64,000 nucleotides of DNA from Siphonodentalium dalli (GCA_032622095.1 CP136061.1:94797345-94861344), one strand, 5' to 3'; counted from the stretch's first letter, positions 42,736 to 53,689 are shown. Numbers and translations are program-made. The notes: generated from the sequence alone by a model not told the origin.

Positions 42736-43789
42736 AGTTTTATTGTTCTCGGATTGAGCAGAGTTCAGCTCCTTGCTTCATATGTTATTGTTTCTTTCAA
42801 TGTGCCATCCGGCGCCTGCGAGGTCGTGGTCATGGCTGGAATAGAGTGTCACCCGTGTTGATAGTCTTCAGGAATAATCTTTGGATGATGGGTCAGTCAT
42901 ATCACGAAGAGCGGTACTGATACAATGGGTCACTATATGAATCCATCCTAGACATGTGCTCATCTTCAGAAAGCAACTGGTTTCCTATCTTCACGATTCA
43001 CATTAATAACGTTGTACGCTCTTCATACGGACAGAAGATCCTTACCAGATGCTTCCCCTCATGCAAGGTATTCACTAGCATTGGGTGTAGGATGCCAGAT
43101 CATATGCTCCGCCCACTAGCTTCGCACTTCAGGCGATGGTTGTCTCAAGAACAAGGTGCAATCGGAGGGGCACCCCATCTGTCCCAGAAGGGGTACCTTG
43201 GACCATCGACCAGTCGGGGTCCGTCAGAAGATCAAGAATAGAGAGAAAAGAAAACTGGGTCTTTGTTTTTCAATAGTTCAACCTGCCATCTGTTTCGGCT
43301 GGTTTTGGGCTTGTACCACAATCACGGTGCATGTTTCCTCTGATTTCTCAGTTGGGTTTAACTTTGGAGCTAGCCGGTATTTCAACATATTGAATATCGC
43401 CAGGTTGGGAAATGAAAGCCTTCTCGAAATCGTGAAACATATAAATGCCAGGCTCCAAATGCATTTCCTTTTGGGAGCATCGAATGCGGAAGCAGGTTGG
43501 TCATACAGCACTGAACTTTGAAAAGTTCGCGAGCATCATTACGAGCATAGGTTTCGTGGTTCTCATTGAATCTCAAGGCTTGCAACCACTTGTTGCCTAC
43601 TTTAGCGGACAGTTGATTAGACGTAGCCTTTCTAAACGGTCTATCTGATTTCTTCTCGTCCCATTATCTTCTCTTCTTCTCCATGCCATGAGACACATCG
43701 ACAGCGACGGTGGGGCTTCATTTAGGCCTTTCAATTTGTGAATGACTGCTTATGGTCCATAATGTTCACTGATTCATTAGGATCCTCTT

Positions 43790-44000
43790 GTTCACGTATT
43801 CAATGGTTTATTACAGATGTTCCGAAATTGGTTGTATGCATGAGCTAGTGTCCACGCGCGGGTGTCTCCATTGGTATTCACGGCGGTCATCCGGACTACG
43901 TAAGCCTGTAATTTGCTCAATGTTGTGGCTAAGCGGGCAGGCAGGGACTTCCTTGACGGGTCACCTGCAAATGGAGTAATTCCACGAATAGCTTATTCCT
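43790..44000 (+). pseudogene. Possible DIRS RT/RNase H remnant in the second element
   Basis: In shifting frames one reads ITDVPKLV and SPLVFTAVIRT, which resemble either the 'P-x-V-F-T-K' RT block or a TDAS-type RNase H start. The match is short and broken by stops. Confidence 0.3.
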
Positions 44001-44529
44001 TTACTTCCTGGTTATTGGGTCAATGCAACGTTTCCTTTCTAGTACACGCTAATACTACATGGCCCTATTTGAATCTACATTAGTGGGTCATCTTGGCACA
44101 TTTGATTCTTCTGGTGCTTTCTATAAACAGCATTGTCATGTGCTCTGGTCATCAGAGCGACTCTAGGTTTCCTACAAATTGTCTTTTGGTTCCAACAATT
44201 ACATGTATGGTTCCCTATATGTCGGATTAGGTCAGTATTCTATACATTCAAATTCTTGTGTCTGGGCTCTTTTTGAGCTTGTAGCTGTTTTTTCATCGGG
44301 CTAGATCTTGAACCAATTGACTTTGGGATTGGTTCTATGGTTTTTATAGGGGTCTCCTTTGTCCTTTGAGGCCTTTGCCTCTGGTTGTTTCTTCATGTTC
44401 CTTATAAGGCTGGTTATTCCTTATTGTATTTGTCTACACAGGGGGTAGCCCTTTAAATACATTATTGCAAAATCCTCCTCAATTTTCATTTTCTATTTCA
44501 TCAGGAAATAGATATTACTTCCCTTCCGG

Positions 44530-44553
44530 TGGGGGGGGGGGGGGGGGGGGGGG
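44530..44553. repeat. Poly-G tract
   Basis: Run of about 24 G interrupting the second DIRS element. Confidence 0.85.
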
Positions 44554-44880
44554 TTACACATTCCTTGTCCAGCAAAGTACTCAGCTGATACATTGATAGC
44601 TCTAAGCTCCGAAGGGAGGTCATCTCAGTCTCCATGTCTTTCGGGATCTACCGGTATCTACTTTATTTGCAGGATATTCAATCCAAGTCACCACTATTTG
44701 TTTAGTTTGGGCCCTCTGGTAGCTGGCCAACATGTATTAGTCTTCTGGTGTAATTACATACATTGGCTTATGTGATATTGTATATATTGTAGGTTATCAG
44801 GTCAATCCAGTTCTTTGATTGAGGTGCGTAGAGGTGTTTATTTTTCCTCGTGGCCTCCACCTGCCTGAAAATTCTATATT

Positions 44881-44980
44881 ATACCATATAGTTCAGTGGG
44901 CAAGATACCTTTGACGGAGATACAATATTTTTCTAAATAAGTAAAATATATATCTCCTAGAAGTATCTTGCCCACTGAAC
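44881..44980. repeat. Second DIRS element, internal complementary region
   Basis: 44881-44921 is the exact complement of the left end 40216-40256. 44922-44980 is the exact complement of the right end 45209-45267. They abut, reproducing the joined ends of a circular form. Confidence 0.93.
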
Positions 44981-45047
44981 TCTGAGCTCCCTCCCAGGGC
45001 TTCGCACCCACCCCGCTCACTAGGAATGTCCTAAATGGGGAAAATGT

Positions 45048-45226
45048 GAGAATAACGATCTGGCGTCGAGTTTAAATGGACATTGGGAGATGACGTCATC
45101 AGAGGTTACCGGTCAGGAAACAGGATAAAATGTACCACAGAATTTTCGTTCCGTTTTCAATGCGGGTTTGTTAACCCTTCCTTGTTAATATTGGGGATAT
45201 ACCATATAGTTCAGTGGGCAAGATAC
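45048..45226. repeat. Second DIRS element, right inverted terminal repeat
   Basis: gagaataacgatctggcgtc ... cagtgggcaagatac, inverted relative to 40229-40407. Confidence 0.9.
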
Positions 45227-45311
45227 TTCTAGGAGATATATATTTTACTTATTTAGAAAAATATTGTGTTTCAAATATCTTTCATTAATTCTTCCCATTG
45301 GGTGACAGACA

Positions 45312-45888
45312 TTAACCTTTTCATGACTGGTGCTTCCTGAATTTTCATGAAAACCCTGTGCCAATGCATTCTCTTAGATATATGTGAGTTGACCTTAGGT
45401 CACCTCACATAAATAAGAGAATGCATTGGCCTAATATATTTTATATTATTTTTTTTTATTTGTTAAAAAATGTATGAAAAAAATGATAAAAACTTGTTAA
45501 AAAATGACAACAAAATTATAAAGAATGTAAGAAAAAAAATGACAAAAAAATGATAAAATTGTTAAAGAATGTAAGAAAAAATTATAAAAATCATAAAATT
45601 GTTAAAGAATATAAGAAAAAATGATAAAAATTGTTATAGAATGTAAGAAAAAATGAAAAAAAAAAGATTAACATTATATTGTTAAAGAATGTAATAAAAA
45701 ATGATAAAAATTGTTAAATAATGTAAGAAAAAAATTGGTAACAAATGATAGAAAATTGTTAGGCCAATGCATTCTCTTATATATGCAAGGCGGCCTATGG
45801 TCGACTCGCATATATAAGAGATTGCATTGGCACAGTGTTTTAAGGTTTTTATGTTGCGCCAGTGCAGCTCCCATCATGAAAGTGTTAA
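45312..45888. mobile_element. TTAA-type repeat B with expanded AT-rich spacer
   Basis: TTAACCTTTTCATGACTGGT ... CATCATGAAAGTGTTAA. The spacer between the two hairpins is a run of attgttaaagaatgtaagaa-type units about 300 bp long, much longer than in other copies. Confidence 0.8.
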
Positions 45889-45975
45889 ATTCCCTTATCA
45901 ATCTCAGTTAATTCAAGATCTTGATGAGTCTTCGTATCCATGGAAACGTCTGTAAATATCATGGTATATGTCAGT

Positions 45976-47406
45976 TAGGGTCCTGCGAATTGGAGATTTT
46001 GATCGAATCGAATATCAAATCGAGTCTACGTAATCGAATCGAATATCGAATCGAATCATACCTGTGTGTTGCATTCTCAATTAGGCATTTAATGTCAATG
46101 ATTAGACGATTTGAGAAACGTTCTATGAACTTCCATGAAATTCCATCATAACTTGTGTGGCGATCAACCATCGTTCCCGATACTATTAACTTCAATTGAG
46201 AATTGTTGAGAGAAAAAAACAGATTAAAACGTCCATGCGGTCGTAACTACGATTAGATATCGAACCACTAAACAGATTATCGGAATTAAAATCATGCGCA
46301 ATTTGTAGAATTTGCATGTACATACACAATTGCAAATCGGCACTCGGAAACACTCGTTTTTATAAACTTGAAGATGCAACAACAGTCGCAGGGTAGCCTG
46401 TTTATGTAGTGCTGGATGCTTAGATGTCTTGTTGTCCCCAACGCTTGCGATTTATATACCACGTTGCATTCATCACACGTGTAAGTTTCTGCACTACATG
46501 CAGCTTTTATCATGTTTAAAATAAACATGAATAACGGACGACAAATTGTCAAGTTTCAAGGAACGCTCCGAAACTGAAAGTCAACTTCAAAAGAAAACAC
46601 CGCCACACGCACTCTTCGACGACGGGAGCACGTGTTGTTTACATTCTAGGCGATATTACAGAACGAATGTCGACCGCAACGAATGCGGAGGATGGGACAG
46701 TTACATTTATTTTATTGTTAAATACACTTATTAAGTAATTTCATTTGGTCGTAACATATATCAACATACCATGCATAAAAACATCTGACCAATATCCATT
46801 TGCATTCATACTTCGTTCGAACGACGAATCACTAGAAAAGGGGTTAGTGGTGTACTCCATTGGTACCTCGTGTGCGCGGTTTTTAGACGAACAGGAAAAG
46901 TCGTGTGCGGCGATCTGAATAAACTGATGTTTTTGTTGTACAATTTGAAAAAGTAGAATTACACCACAAATTTTGGATAGAGATATCCATGGTAACTCGA
47001 GTAATGACCAATCTGGACAATGCTTTTAAGCATCTCATCGCTATTATAATTTACGCTTGTCGTCGGTCCATCGGCGATCTCTGAGCTTTTGGCTACCATG
47101 TTCAAAGCTAGAATTCAGATGTATTTAGTCGTCCTATAGTGGCTAATTACTGGCTATACATATATCAAATAGCATGCGAACATTCGCGATGTACAATAAG
47201 AATTATAAGGTGCATATATTCATAATTTTCGGGAATTATATGGCACAGAAACAGCGAAGATCGACGTGTGCACTTGTCCGTAAACAGCTTACTTTTTTGT
47301 CAGTGTATATTCGAAATTTCTAGTTGGAAATTTCGAATCGAATTCGAATCGAATTTGACTTTCGAATCGAATCTCGAATCGAATATCGAATATTCGCAGG
47401 ACCCTA
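45976..47406 (-). mobile_element. hAT-type element (TAGGGTCCTGCGAAT ends) with BED finger
   Basis: 1,431 bp, inverted ends TAGGGTCCTGCGAAT and ATTCGCAGGACCCTA, perfect 8-bp duplication atgtcagt (45968-45975 and 47407-47414). Subterminal arrays of atcgaatcgaatatcgaa occupy both ends. It encodes a zinc-finger segment on the minus strand but no complete transposase, so it is a deleted hAT. Confidence 0.9.
46292..46552 (-). pseudogene. BED-type zinc-finger fragment of a hAT transposase
   Basis: The frame contains YTCDECNVVYKSQALGTTRH followed by LSIQH, i.e. C-x2-C-x13-H-x4-H with the aromatic and Thr-Thr-x-His features of BED fingers that bind hAT ends. The frame ends soon after the finger and no catalytic region was found. 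Such a free DNA-binding fragment could be inert or act as a repressor; the sequence does not say which. Confidence 0.6.
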
Positions 47407-47654
47407 ATGTCAGTCAAAGTTAACTACACACCCTCATATAAATAGTGGGTCTGATTACTTGTCATAGACATTCTATTTCCAGAACTACAGGATTCCATCC
47501 CAGTAGCACCAATCGGAACTCAATATTACTAGCACCAAAATAAAAGTTTCCAATCGAAGTGATGTGACGTAATTTGGGGGAAGCCTGCATGCTTCGAGGA
47601 AATGACATTATAACGAGACTATGATAGACTCAGTATGTCAATATGACTCTGAGT

Positions 47655-48240
47655 GTATGTTAGACAAAGTCTTGACGGTCCACAACAGCTTGGGATATCG
47701 GTTGGGATGATGCTGTTTAGGACCGAGTCCCGCCCCGTTACTCTTCAATAACTGACTGTCATTCTAAAGACGTACTACATGTACATGTGGAGCCCGGGCA
47801 TTCACGTAAATCCCTGAATGTGACTAATCATCTGTCATGTCCGCGATTAATCTGTCTTCAAATTGATATAACATTTACCATGATAGAAAAAGGTATAGTA
47901 ACGATAGAATTGTTTAATGTATTGTTTAAATGCATTTTCTGATAGCGCAACAAATCAAAATTCTTTGGAAAACAACCAGGCTTTGTTTACTTATAAATCT
48001 TGTTGCTTTGACATTTAGCTGACTTCCTATATATGCATATTCGATATCGTCATGCTTGGGGAAAGGCTGCCCGCTATGTTCATATACTCAAAGCTTCCAT
48101 TTGACCTAATCTGAAGACATTCTAGCAAGATAACTCCTACACACAATTCTGGGCGTCAAGTCTGTTATAGAAGAATAACGGGATGGTACTCGGCCCAAAA
48201 CAGCATCAACCTAACCGAGAAGACTTGGTCTAAGTGTACG
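47655..48240. repeat. Unclassified inverted-repeat element before exon 19
   Basis: Imperfect arms: gacaaagtcttgacgg, ggttgggatgatgctgttt, accgagtcccgccccgttac on the left; gtaacgggatggtactcggc-type, aaacagcatcaacctaac and gaagacttggtc on the right. Confidence 0.65.
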
Positions 48241-48320
48241 TTTACACAGACTGTGTATATATATGTCATAATTCAAATTTATAATATTGATTGTTAATGT
48301 GATAATGCTTTCTATTAAAG

Positions 48321-48440
48321 ATTTGGACGAGTGTACGACCTACGGCAGCATCTGTAGCTTCCATGGTGTATGTGAGAACTCAGACGGATGCTACACCTGT
48401 GGCTGTTCCTATGGATGGGAGGGCACCAACTGTGAAAATG
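48321..48440 (+). CDS. cbEGF exon 19 (short class, extra seventh cysteine)
   Basis: 120-nt exon between attaaag and gtttgttg. It opens DLDEC and has CSFHGVC, then CENSDGCYTC. The residue that is Ser, Gly or Thr in nearly every sibling is Cys here, giving seven cysteines. C5-C6 is CSYGWEGTNC. The acceptor lacks a strong pyrimidine tract close to the AG (tctattaaag) and the donor is gtttgt, so both splice sites look weak. The exon sits alone after a 10.5-kb intron. Confidence 0.9.
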
Positions 48441-48656
48441 GTTTGTTGATACAACTCAATAATGAAGTATTTGTGTTGATCAGTTGATTATTTTGGGAAA
48501 TATTAATCCTTTCCACCCAACTATAGATATATGCTGCTAGCTAGTATCTGATTTGATAACTAAAAAATTTGTCAGCCAATTGTATTTATATTTCATGGCA
48601 CAATTTATGATGACACACTCCTGAGATGAATAGTGCGGGTCATTTGGTTGATTTGC

Positions 48657-49056
48657 TTAACCCTTTACCCAACAGAAGGGCCCTGTGCCAATGCATTCTC
48701 TTATATATGCGAGTCGACCATAGGTCGCCTCGCATATATAAGAGAATGCATTGGCTTAACACATTAAAAATTATAAAATTGTTAAAGAATGTAAGAAAAA
48801 ATGGTAAAAAGTGTTAAAAAAAGATTTTTTTTAGGCCAATGCATTCTCTTATATATGCGAGGCGACCTATGGTCGACTCGCATATATAAGAGAATGCATT
48901 GGCACAGGGCATAACTGTAACTATCACAATGCGGTCAAGGAGCCGGTTCCAATGATATCCATATTTGTATGGTTCTATTGAGACAGACCGAAGATATTTT
49001 AGGCTGTTGAAGCTTTATTTGGCCGGTTTTGGCCGGTTTGTTGGGTAAAGGGTTAA
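48657..49056. mobile_element. TTAA-type repeat B, TTTACCCAACA subtype, opposite orientation
   Basis: TTAACCCTTTACCCAACAGA ... TTGTTGGGTAAAGGGTTAA. The aagctttatttggccggttt flank is on the right, i.e. inverted relative to 38386-38775. Confidence 0.88.
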
Positions 49057-49469
49057 CCCTTTCAGTGGAAGGGGCCGATCTCATTGGCCCTAATTTACGG
49101 TTTGTAAATTTTTTGGGTATGCTTAAGCATACTATAGCGAATATAAAAACAAACTGGATAAAACCTTAGGGGCATGTTATAACTCAAAACTATCACCAAG
49201 TATTCATAGTAATAATTTTGATGCCCATGAAAAACGTGACATTCCCTGGCACTAAACCTACAAAATAAGTCTGTTAAATAATATAAGAACAAATTATTAA
49301 AATTGTAAAAAATTGTAAAAAATAATAACAAATGATGAAAAATTGTTAGGCCAATGCATTCTCTTATATATGCGAGGCGACCTATGGTCGACTCGTATAT
49401 ATAAGAGAATGCATTGGCACAGGGTATATGGATCGATACAAAAATCGGACCTGGCACTCAAAGGGTTAA
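49053..49469. mobile_element. TTAA-type repeat B abutting the previous one
   Basis: Starts at the same TTAA (49053-49056) that ends the preceding element and ends CAAAGGGTTAA. It has one hairpin of ccaatgcattctcttatata at the right; the left part is unlike other copies (agtggaaggggccgatctca). Confidence 0.78.
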
Positions 49470-49713
49470 AATATTAACCCCATCCACCTATTCTGTAGAC
49501 AAATGCTATCCAATTTTATAACTCAAATATTTTTCACTTGCTCGCTCTCACAATTCACATCCTGATTAATCATCACACACCCTTCACCTGTATAGATTTT
49601 GGTATTGATTGATCAGTTTTGAAAATTTTAACCCTACCTCTAACCCTGACATGAACACATGCTATTCAAAGCAATACTTTATTTGATCTTTCTCATATTA
49701 ATACATATTCAAG

Positions 49714-49936
49714 TTAACCCTTTCATGAAATTTTGCGAAAACCCTGTACCAATGAATTCTCTTATATATGCGAGTCTCCCATAGGGAGCCTCGCATATAT
49801 AACAGAATACATTGGCATAACAATGCATTCTCTTATATTGCGAGGTTCATTATGGGAGACTCACGAACATAAAAAGAATTCACTGGCACAGCATCTTTAA
49901 TGCTGCACAGGCGCAGTTCCGTCATGACAGGGTTAA
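49714..49936. mobile_element. TTAA-type hairpin repeat B
   Basis: TTAACCCTTTCATGAAATTT ... CATGACAGGGTTAA, two partly decayed hairpins. Confidence 0.78.
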
Positions 49937-49967
49937 CCAAAAAGCTGACTTTATTTTTGTATTCATG

Positions 49968-50184
49968 TACAGTAATGCCCTAAATAATCGACTCCTTAAC
50001 CACAGCAGAATTATGGGTAAATTTTCAGGATTTAGTCGGAAATATGGCATGTTGCCATTTATCGGAAAGCTCTCAGTGAGAGCTTTCCGATGAATGGCAA
50101 CAAGCCATATTTCCGACTAAATCCTGAAAAATTACCCATAATTCTGCTGTGGTTGAGGAGTCGATTATTTAGGGCATTACTGTA
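49968..50184. mobile_element. MITE A, complete copy
   Basis: tacagtaatgccctaaataa ... gggcattactgta, nearly perfect palindrome about agctctcagtgagagct. It ends 93 bases before exon 20. Confidence 0.92.
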
Positions 50185-50277
50185 TACATATAACCCATGA
50201 AAATCTATAATATTGTATGAGTATAATGTAACCAAAAATATGAATAAATAAACAAAAAATTCATTTCATTGTTATAG

Positions 50278-50400
50278 ATTTTGATGAGTGTTCTGACCTT
50301 GATACTTACTGTCCAAAGAAGTCGGGCGTCTGCTACAATTACGATGGCGGTTATAACTGCACATGTCTCAGTGGATATAGTGGAAGCGCCTGCACTCAAG
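50278..50400 (+). CDS. cbEGF exon 20 (long class)
   Basis: 123-nt exon between gttatag and gtatatta. It opens DFDEC and has CPKKSGVC, CYNYDGGYNC (the N-C-T that follows is a possible sequon) and the EOGT-consensus CLSGYSGSAC. It is the last clear long-class exon of the alternating series. Confidence 0.95.
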
Positions 50401-50405
50401 GTATA

Positions 50406-50650
50406 TTAACCCTTTTCATACTAAATCGATTCTCCTAGTCAGTTAAAAAGTGTAAATTGGAATGGTCTTTTATTTAAATGGAGGGATGTTAAGGTGATAA
50501 AAGCTGACGACAGGTAAAGAAAACTGCAGAAGGAGCCCTATTTATTGAGGGAAATGTTTAGATAATAAGTTCCACAAATGACTTATGAACTTATTATCTG
50601 AACATTTCCTATGATGATGCTTTTGTATAGAATAGTTTAATTCATTAACC
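50406..50650. repeat. TTAACCCTTTTCATAC-type repeat with foldback
   Basis: ttaacccttttcatactaaat, then gaaatgtttagataataagt and its complement acttattatctgaacatttc around ttccacaaatgacttatg. Begins six bases after the exon 20 donor. Confidence 0.7.
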
Positions 50651-50851
50651 CTTTGACAGGTGAGTATGTCATATATTATACAATTATTGCATGGTTTCGA
50701 GGTTGACACAATGAATTGTCAAACCGAGGAAGTCAATATTCACCAAGGCCGTAGTGAATATTGACTTCCAAGAGCTGACAAAACCAAGTAACAACCAAGA
50801 AATCATATAATAAGACATTATATCCATGGCTGAATATATTATTGCAATAGG

Positions 50852-51672
50852 GCCCTGCGAATTGATTCGATTCGATGCAAATCAAAATCATAAGTCTGAT
50901 TCGATTTGATTCGAAATCGGCTACCATGATTCGGTGAAAGGTGCATTTCCGTGCTTTCTACAGACCACAATGCTCTTACTAAAAAAGAAAATTCATTATA
51001 ATAACGTAGTAAACTACTTAAACGTACACATGTACCATTATGCCCGATGGCAGAACATGTAATGTTATCGCCAACTAATCTATAATTAAAAATTGACCCA
51101 ATCTGTAAGAACAACAAAATTGCCATACAAGGCTGTGTGCTAGTGTCCTTCCAGGAATCATGGGAATTCCATAACACATGTATTTCAGCCAGATTTTAGT
51201 TCTTTGTTTGATTTGCGTAAATGCGAGTCTGAATCTAAGTCCTGAGTATTTTTGTAAATATTGTCTAGTAAGTCTGTCAGTTCAAGCAACATAATCATCG
51301 CAAGTGTAGTGAAAAATACTGCGCTATTCAACGAAATGACACAGGCGTCATGCGATACGCTTGTCGGTATTAATGTCGACATTGGTTCTCTCATGCGTGT
51401 ATGCTCTTATTTGTACTCAACAATTGCTTAGGCACAGAAAATGCATAGAGGTGTGTAGATAAGCGCATAATCCGTGCATATTGCACTACATCAAAGACCA
51501 CCAGGCAGCTATCGTCAGGCCATTTTAGTTGTTTCTTCAAAGTTTTATGTATTTGAATCGATTGGCTCAGTAACAATGATTTGATTCAAGATTCGATTCA
51601 ATTTCGAATCGCTTGCCTGATTCAATTCGAGATTCGATTCGAAATGAAAACACCCAAGAATCGCCTATTGTA
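50852..51672. mobile_element. Probable relative of the TAGGGTCCTGCGAAT hAT element
   Basis: Left end tagggccctgcgaattgatt with gattcgatt subterminal repeats; right end gattcgattcgaaatgaaaa...atcgccta. It resembles 45976-47406 in layout and terminal sequence, but the right terminus is diverged and the TSD (ttgcaa / ttgtaa) imperfect. Confidence 0.55.
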
Positions 51673-52322
51673 ACAAATAAATTTATCGACACCAATATTA
51701 AAGGCGGGGATCAATGTAAATAATAAAAAATAATAAATATGACACGGTAACATAATATTACCCTAAAACTACTGTGAATGCGATTAATTAACATAAAACA
51801 ACATAAACCTTGTTCTACATGCCACAGGGTTATGATTTGGCGAGATATGGTTGGCAGGCATCCGGGCAGGTGGTAACAAACCTGTATAACATAGCCGTTT
51901 ATTGATGGATTCTGACAATTTTTGGTACATTCATATTTGATACGTGGACCTTTCAAAAACAATATCTTGATCCAGTTCGAAAACTAGGTTTGTTCGATTT
52001 ATTCTACCTGAGTTACAACCCTTAGTTTGTCTACTTTTTAGCAATTGTATAACTGTCAGTGCGAAAAAAACATTAGTGGGGGGGGGCTGAACATTATGTT
52101 TGAAGTGGTATTTTTTATGATTTATATGCGTATTTCTGGAACATAATGTTTCCAAAAATGTGTTTCAGGTATTTATCAATCTGTTTCAATGCCGAGAAAA
52201 TTCAAAAGCGAATATTATTCTGTCTATTTTGTGGCTTTAATATTTGTGAATTGTTACAGAAAGTCCAGGAAAGAGATACCCTCATACACCATCTCTATAA
52301 AGCTGTTATATTATTTTCTCAG
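51673..52322. other. Intron 20-21 remainder: nothing recognised
   Basis: AT-rich; a poly-G run at about 52078-52087. No exon or element recognised. Confidence 0.5.
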
Positions 52323-52442
52323 ATGTTAATGAATGTGTCCTGGACGCCAGCTTATGCAGCTATCACGGAACATGTATCAATTCATACGGAAGTTACACTT
52401 GTTCATGTAGCAGTGGATGGCAGGCAAATGACTGCAGTCAAG
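52323..52442 (+). CDS. cbEGF exon 21 (short class, CSYHGTC type)
   Basis: 120-nt exon between tttctcag and gtgagttg. It opens DVNEC. CSYHGTC fits the POFUT1 O-fucose consensus C2-x4-[ST]-C3. CINSYGSYTC follows. The C5-C6 loop CSSGWQANDC lacks the second conserved Gly. Confidence 0.95.
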
Positions 52443-53203
52443 GTGAGTTGAACGAGCACCAGTCCGGTCCAGACTATATGTATGTATGTACATGTATGTG
52501 ACTTTAACATGTATACTGTTGTCAGCTGTCATGAGGTGATGAGATTCCGTCAGGTTTCAGCTGCTGCCAAATGCAAATTGAGACAAATTTCCCCATGCTA
52601 ATTACCTTCAATTATCTTCAATATTGACACTAAGAGTCTTAGCCTATTCATTGTTTTTTTTGTTTCTGTATTTGTAATGATAAATTTATAAAATATCACA
52701 GTTAATTTAAAAGTCTGATAAACATTTCAAGATCCACCATTGTCAGCCATTGTTGGAAATATGTCACACACATTATTCCGTTTCCTGCCAGGGTACATGG
52801 CTTCATGTTCCCAGCATGAAAATTTTTTTTTTTTTATTTTTTATACCACCACTCTCAAATTGTTTTGCCATGCTGCCCAAGAAATATGAATCGATTTCAA
52901 TAATTTTTCTCACACTGACACTGTCACGAATTATTTTGAAAATACGATTTATCCCGATTTTCTGTCACAGTTATGGACCTTTAATAGTTTGTCAATTTTT
53001 CATGAGTTTTGTCTGTCTGGCTCTTCTGCTGATGTTTTTAACCATCAGTTGAATAACTTATCTTTCAGAGGAGAGAATTGCAAAGGTCCCTCTCAGTCCC
53101 AAGTTTTAATTTGCAATGTGGGGATATACCAGCATCATCGTTTCAACCTCTTGTTGCAATTACCATTTGCCGTAGATATAATTATTGTCTGCCTTAATCA
53201 GTG
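52443..53203. other. Intron 21-22 remainder: nothing recognised
   Basis: Short tatgtatgtacatgta microsatellite just after the donor; otherwise no structure seen. Confidence 0.5.
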
Positions 53204-53401
53204 TTAACCTTTCCATGACTGGAGCTTCCTGAAAATTTCCAAAAACCCTGTGCCAATGCGTTCTCTTATATATGTGAGGCTCATAGGAGATAACATAAAT
53301 TATTAGAATTTCTGGGTCAATTTGGGAGACTCACATAAGAGAATGCCTGGCACAGGGTCTTTAATGCTGTACCAGCACTGCTTCCGTCTTTAAAGGGTTA
53401 A
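53204..53401. mobile_element. TTAA-type repeat B, decayed
   Basis: TTAACCTTTCCATGACTGGA ... TTTAAAGGGTTAA; hairpins partly lost. Confidence 0.75.
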
Positions 53402-53480
53402 AGAAGTAACACATATTGTCCTTGTGGTTTGAAATAAATAATCATTATTAATCACATGTTCTGATGTCATTTGTTTTCAG

Positions 53481-53594
53481 ACATTGACGAGTGCTCGGAT
53501 TACCATATGTGTCATGAAGGAACGTGTACTAACACTCTGGGCAGCTATACGTGTGAATGCACATCGTCATACATGGGACCAAACTGCGAATCAG
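53481..53594 (+). CDS. cbEGF exon 22
   Basis: 114-nt exon between gttttcag and gtatactg. It opens DIDEC and encodes C1-SDYHM-C2-HEGT-C3-TNTLGSYT-C4-E-C5-TSSYMGPN-C6. The Gly normally third after C5 is Ser. From here the short/long alternation of exons 1-21 stops. Confidence 0.95.
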
Positions 53595-53689
53595 GTATAC
53601 TGCTGATTATTTTGTTGTCCAGATGATTACTCAAGTTAAGATTATCCGATAGCTTTAAAATTTAGTATGTGGATTAATCACAAGAAAAT

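Larger units (their letters stand above)
40216..45267 (+). mobile_element. Second DIRS-type element (very decayed coding region)
   Basis: A 5.05-kb element in the exon 18-19 intron. It has 179-bp inverted terminal repeats (40229-40407 and 45048-45226), outer extensions of 13 bp (40216-40228) and 41 bp (45227-45267), and an internal complementary region at 44881-44980 that joins the complements of both extensions. This is DIRS architecture independent of coding content. The interior is more GC-rich than its surroundings, contains a duplicated block (about 41560-41770 and 41930-42120) and has no intact ORF. A weak RT/RNase H-like reading (SPLVFTAVIRT) occurs near 43867 on the + strand. Confidence 0.8.

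Noticed and set aside
46668-46734. Possible cbEGF start (VDRNECGG)
   Set aside because: No splice acceptor in the right phase, no further cysteines and no Ca-binding stretch; it lies inside a hAT element.
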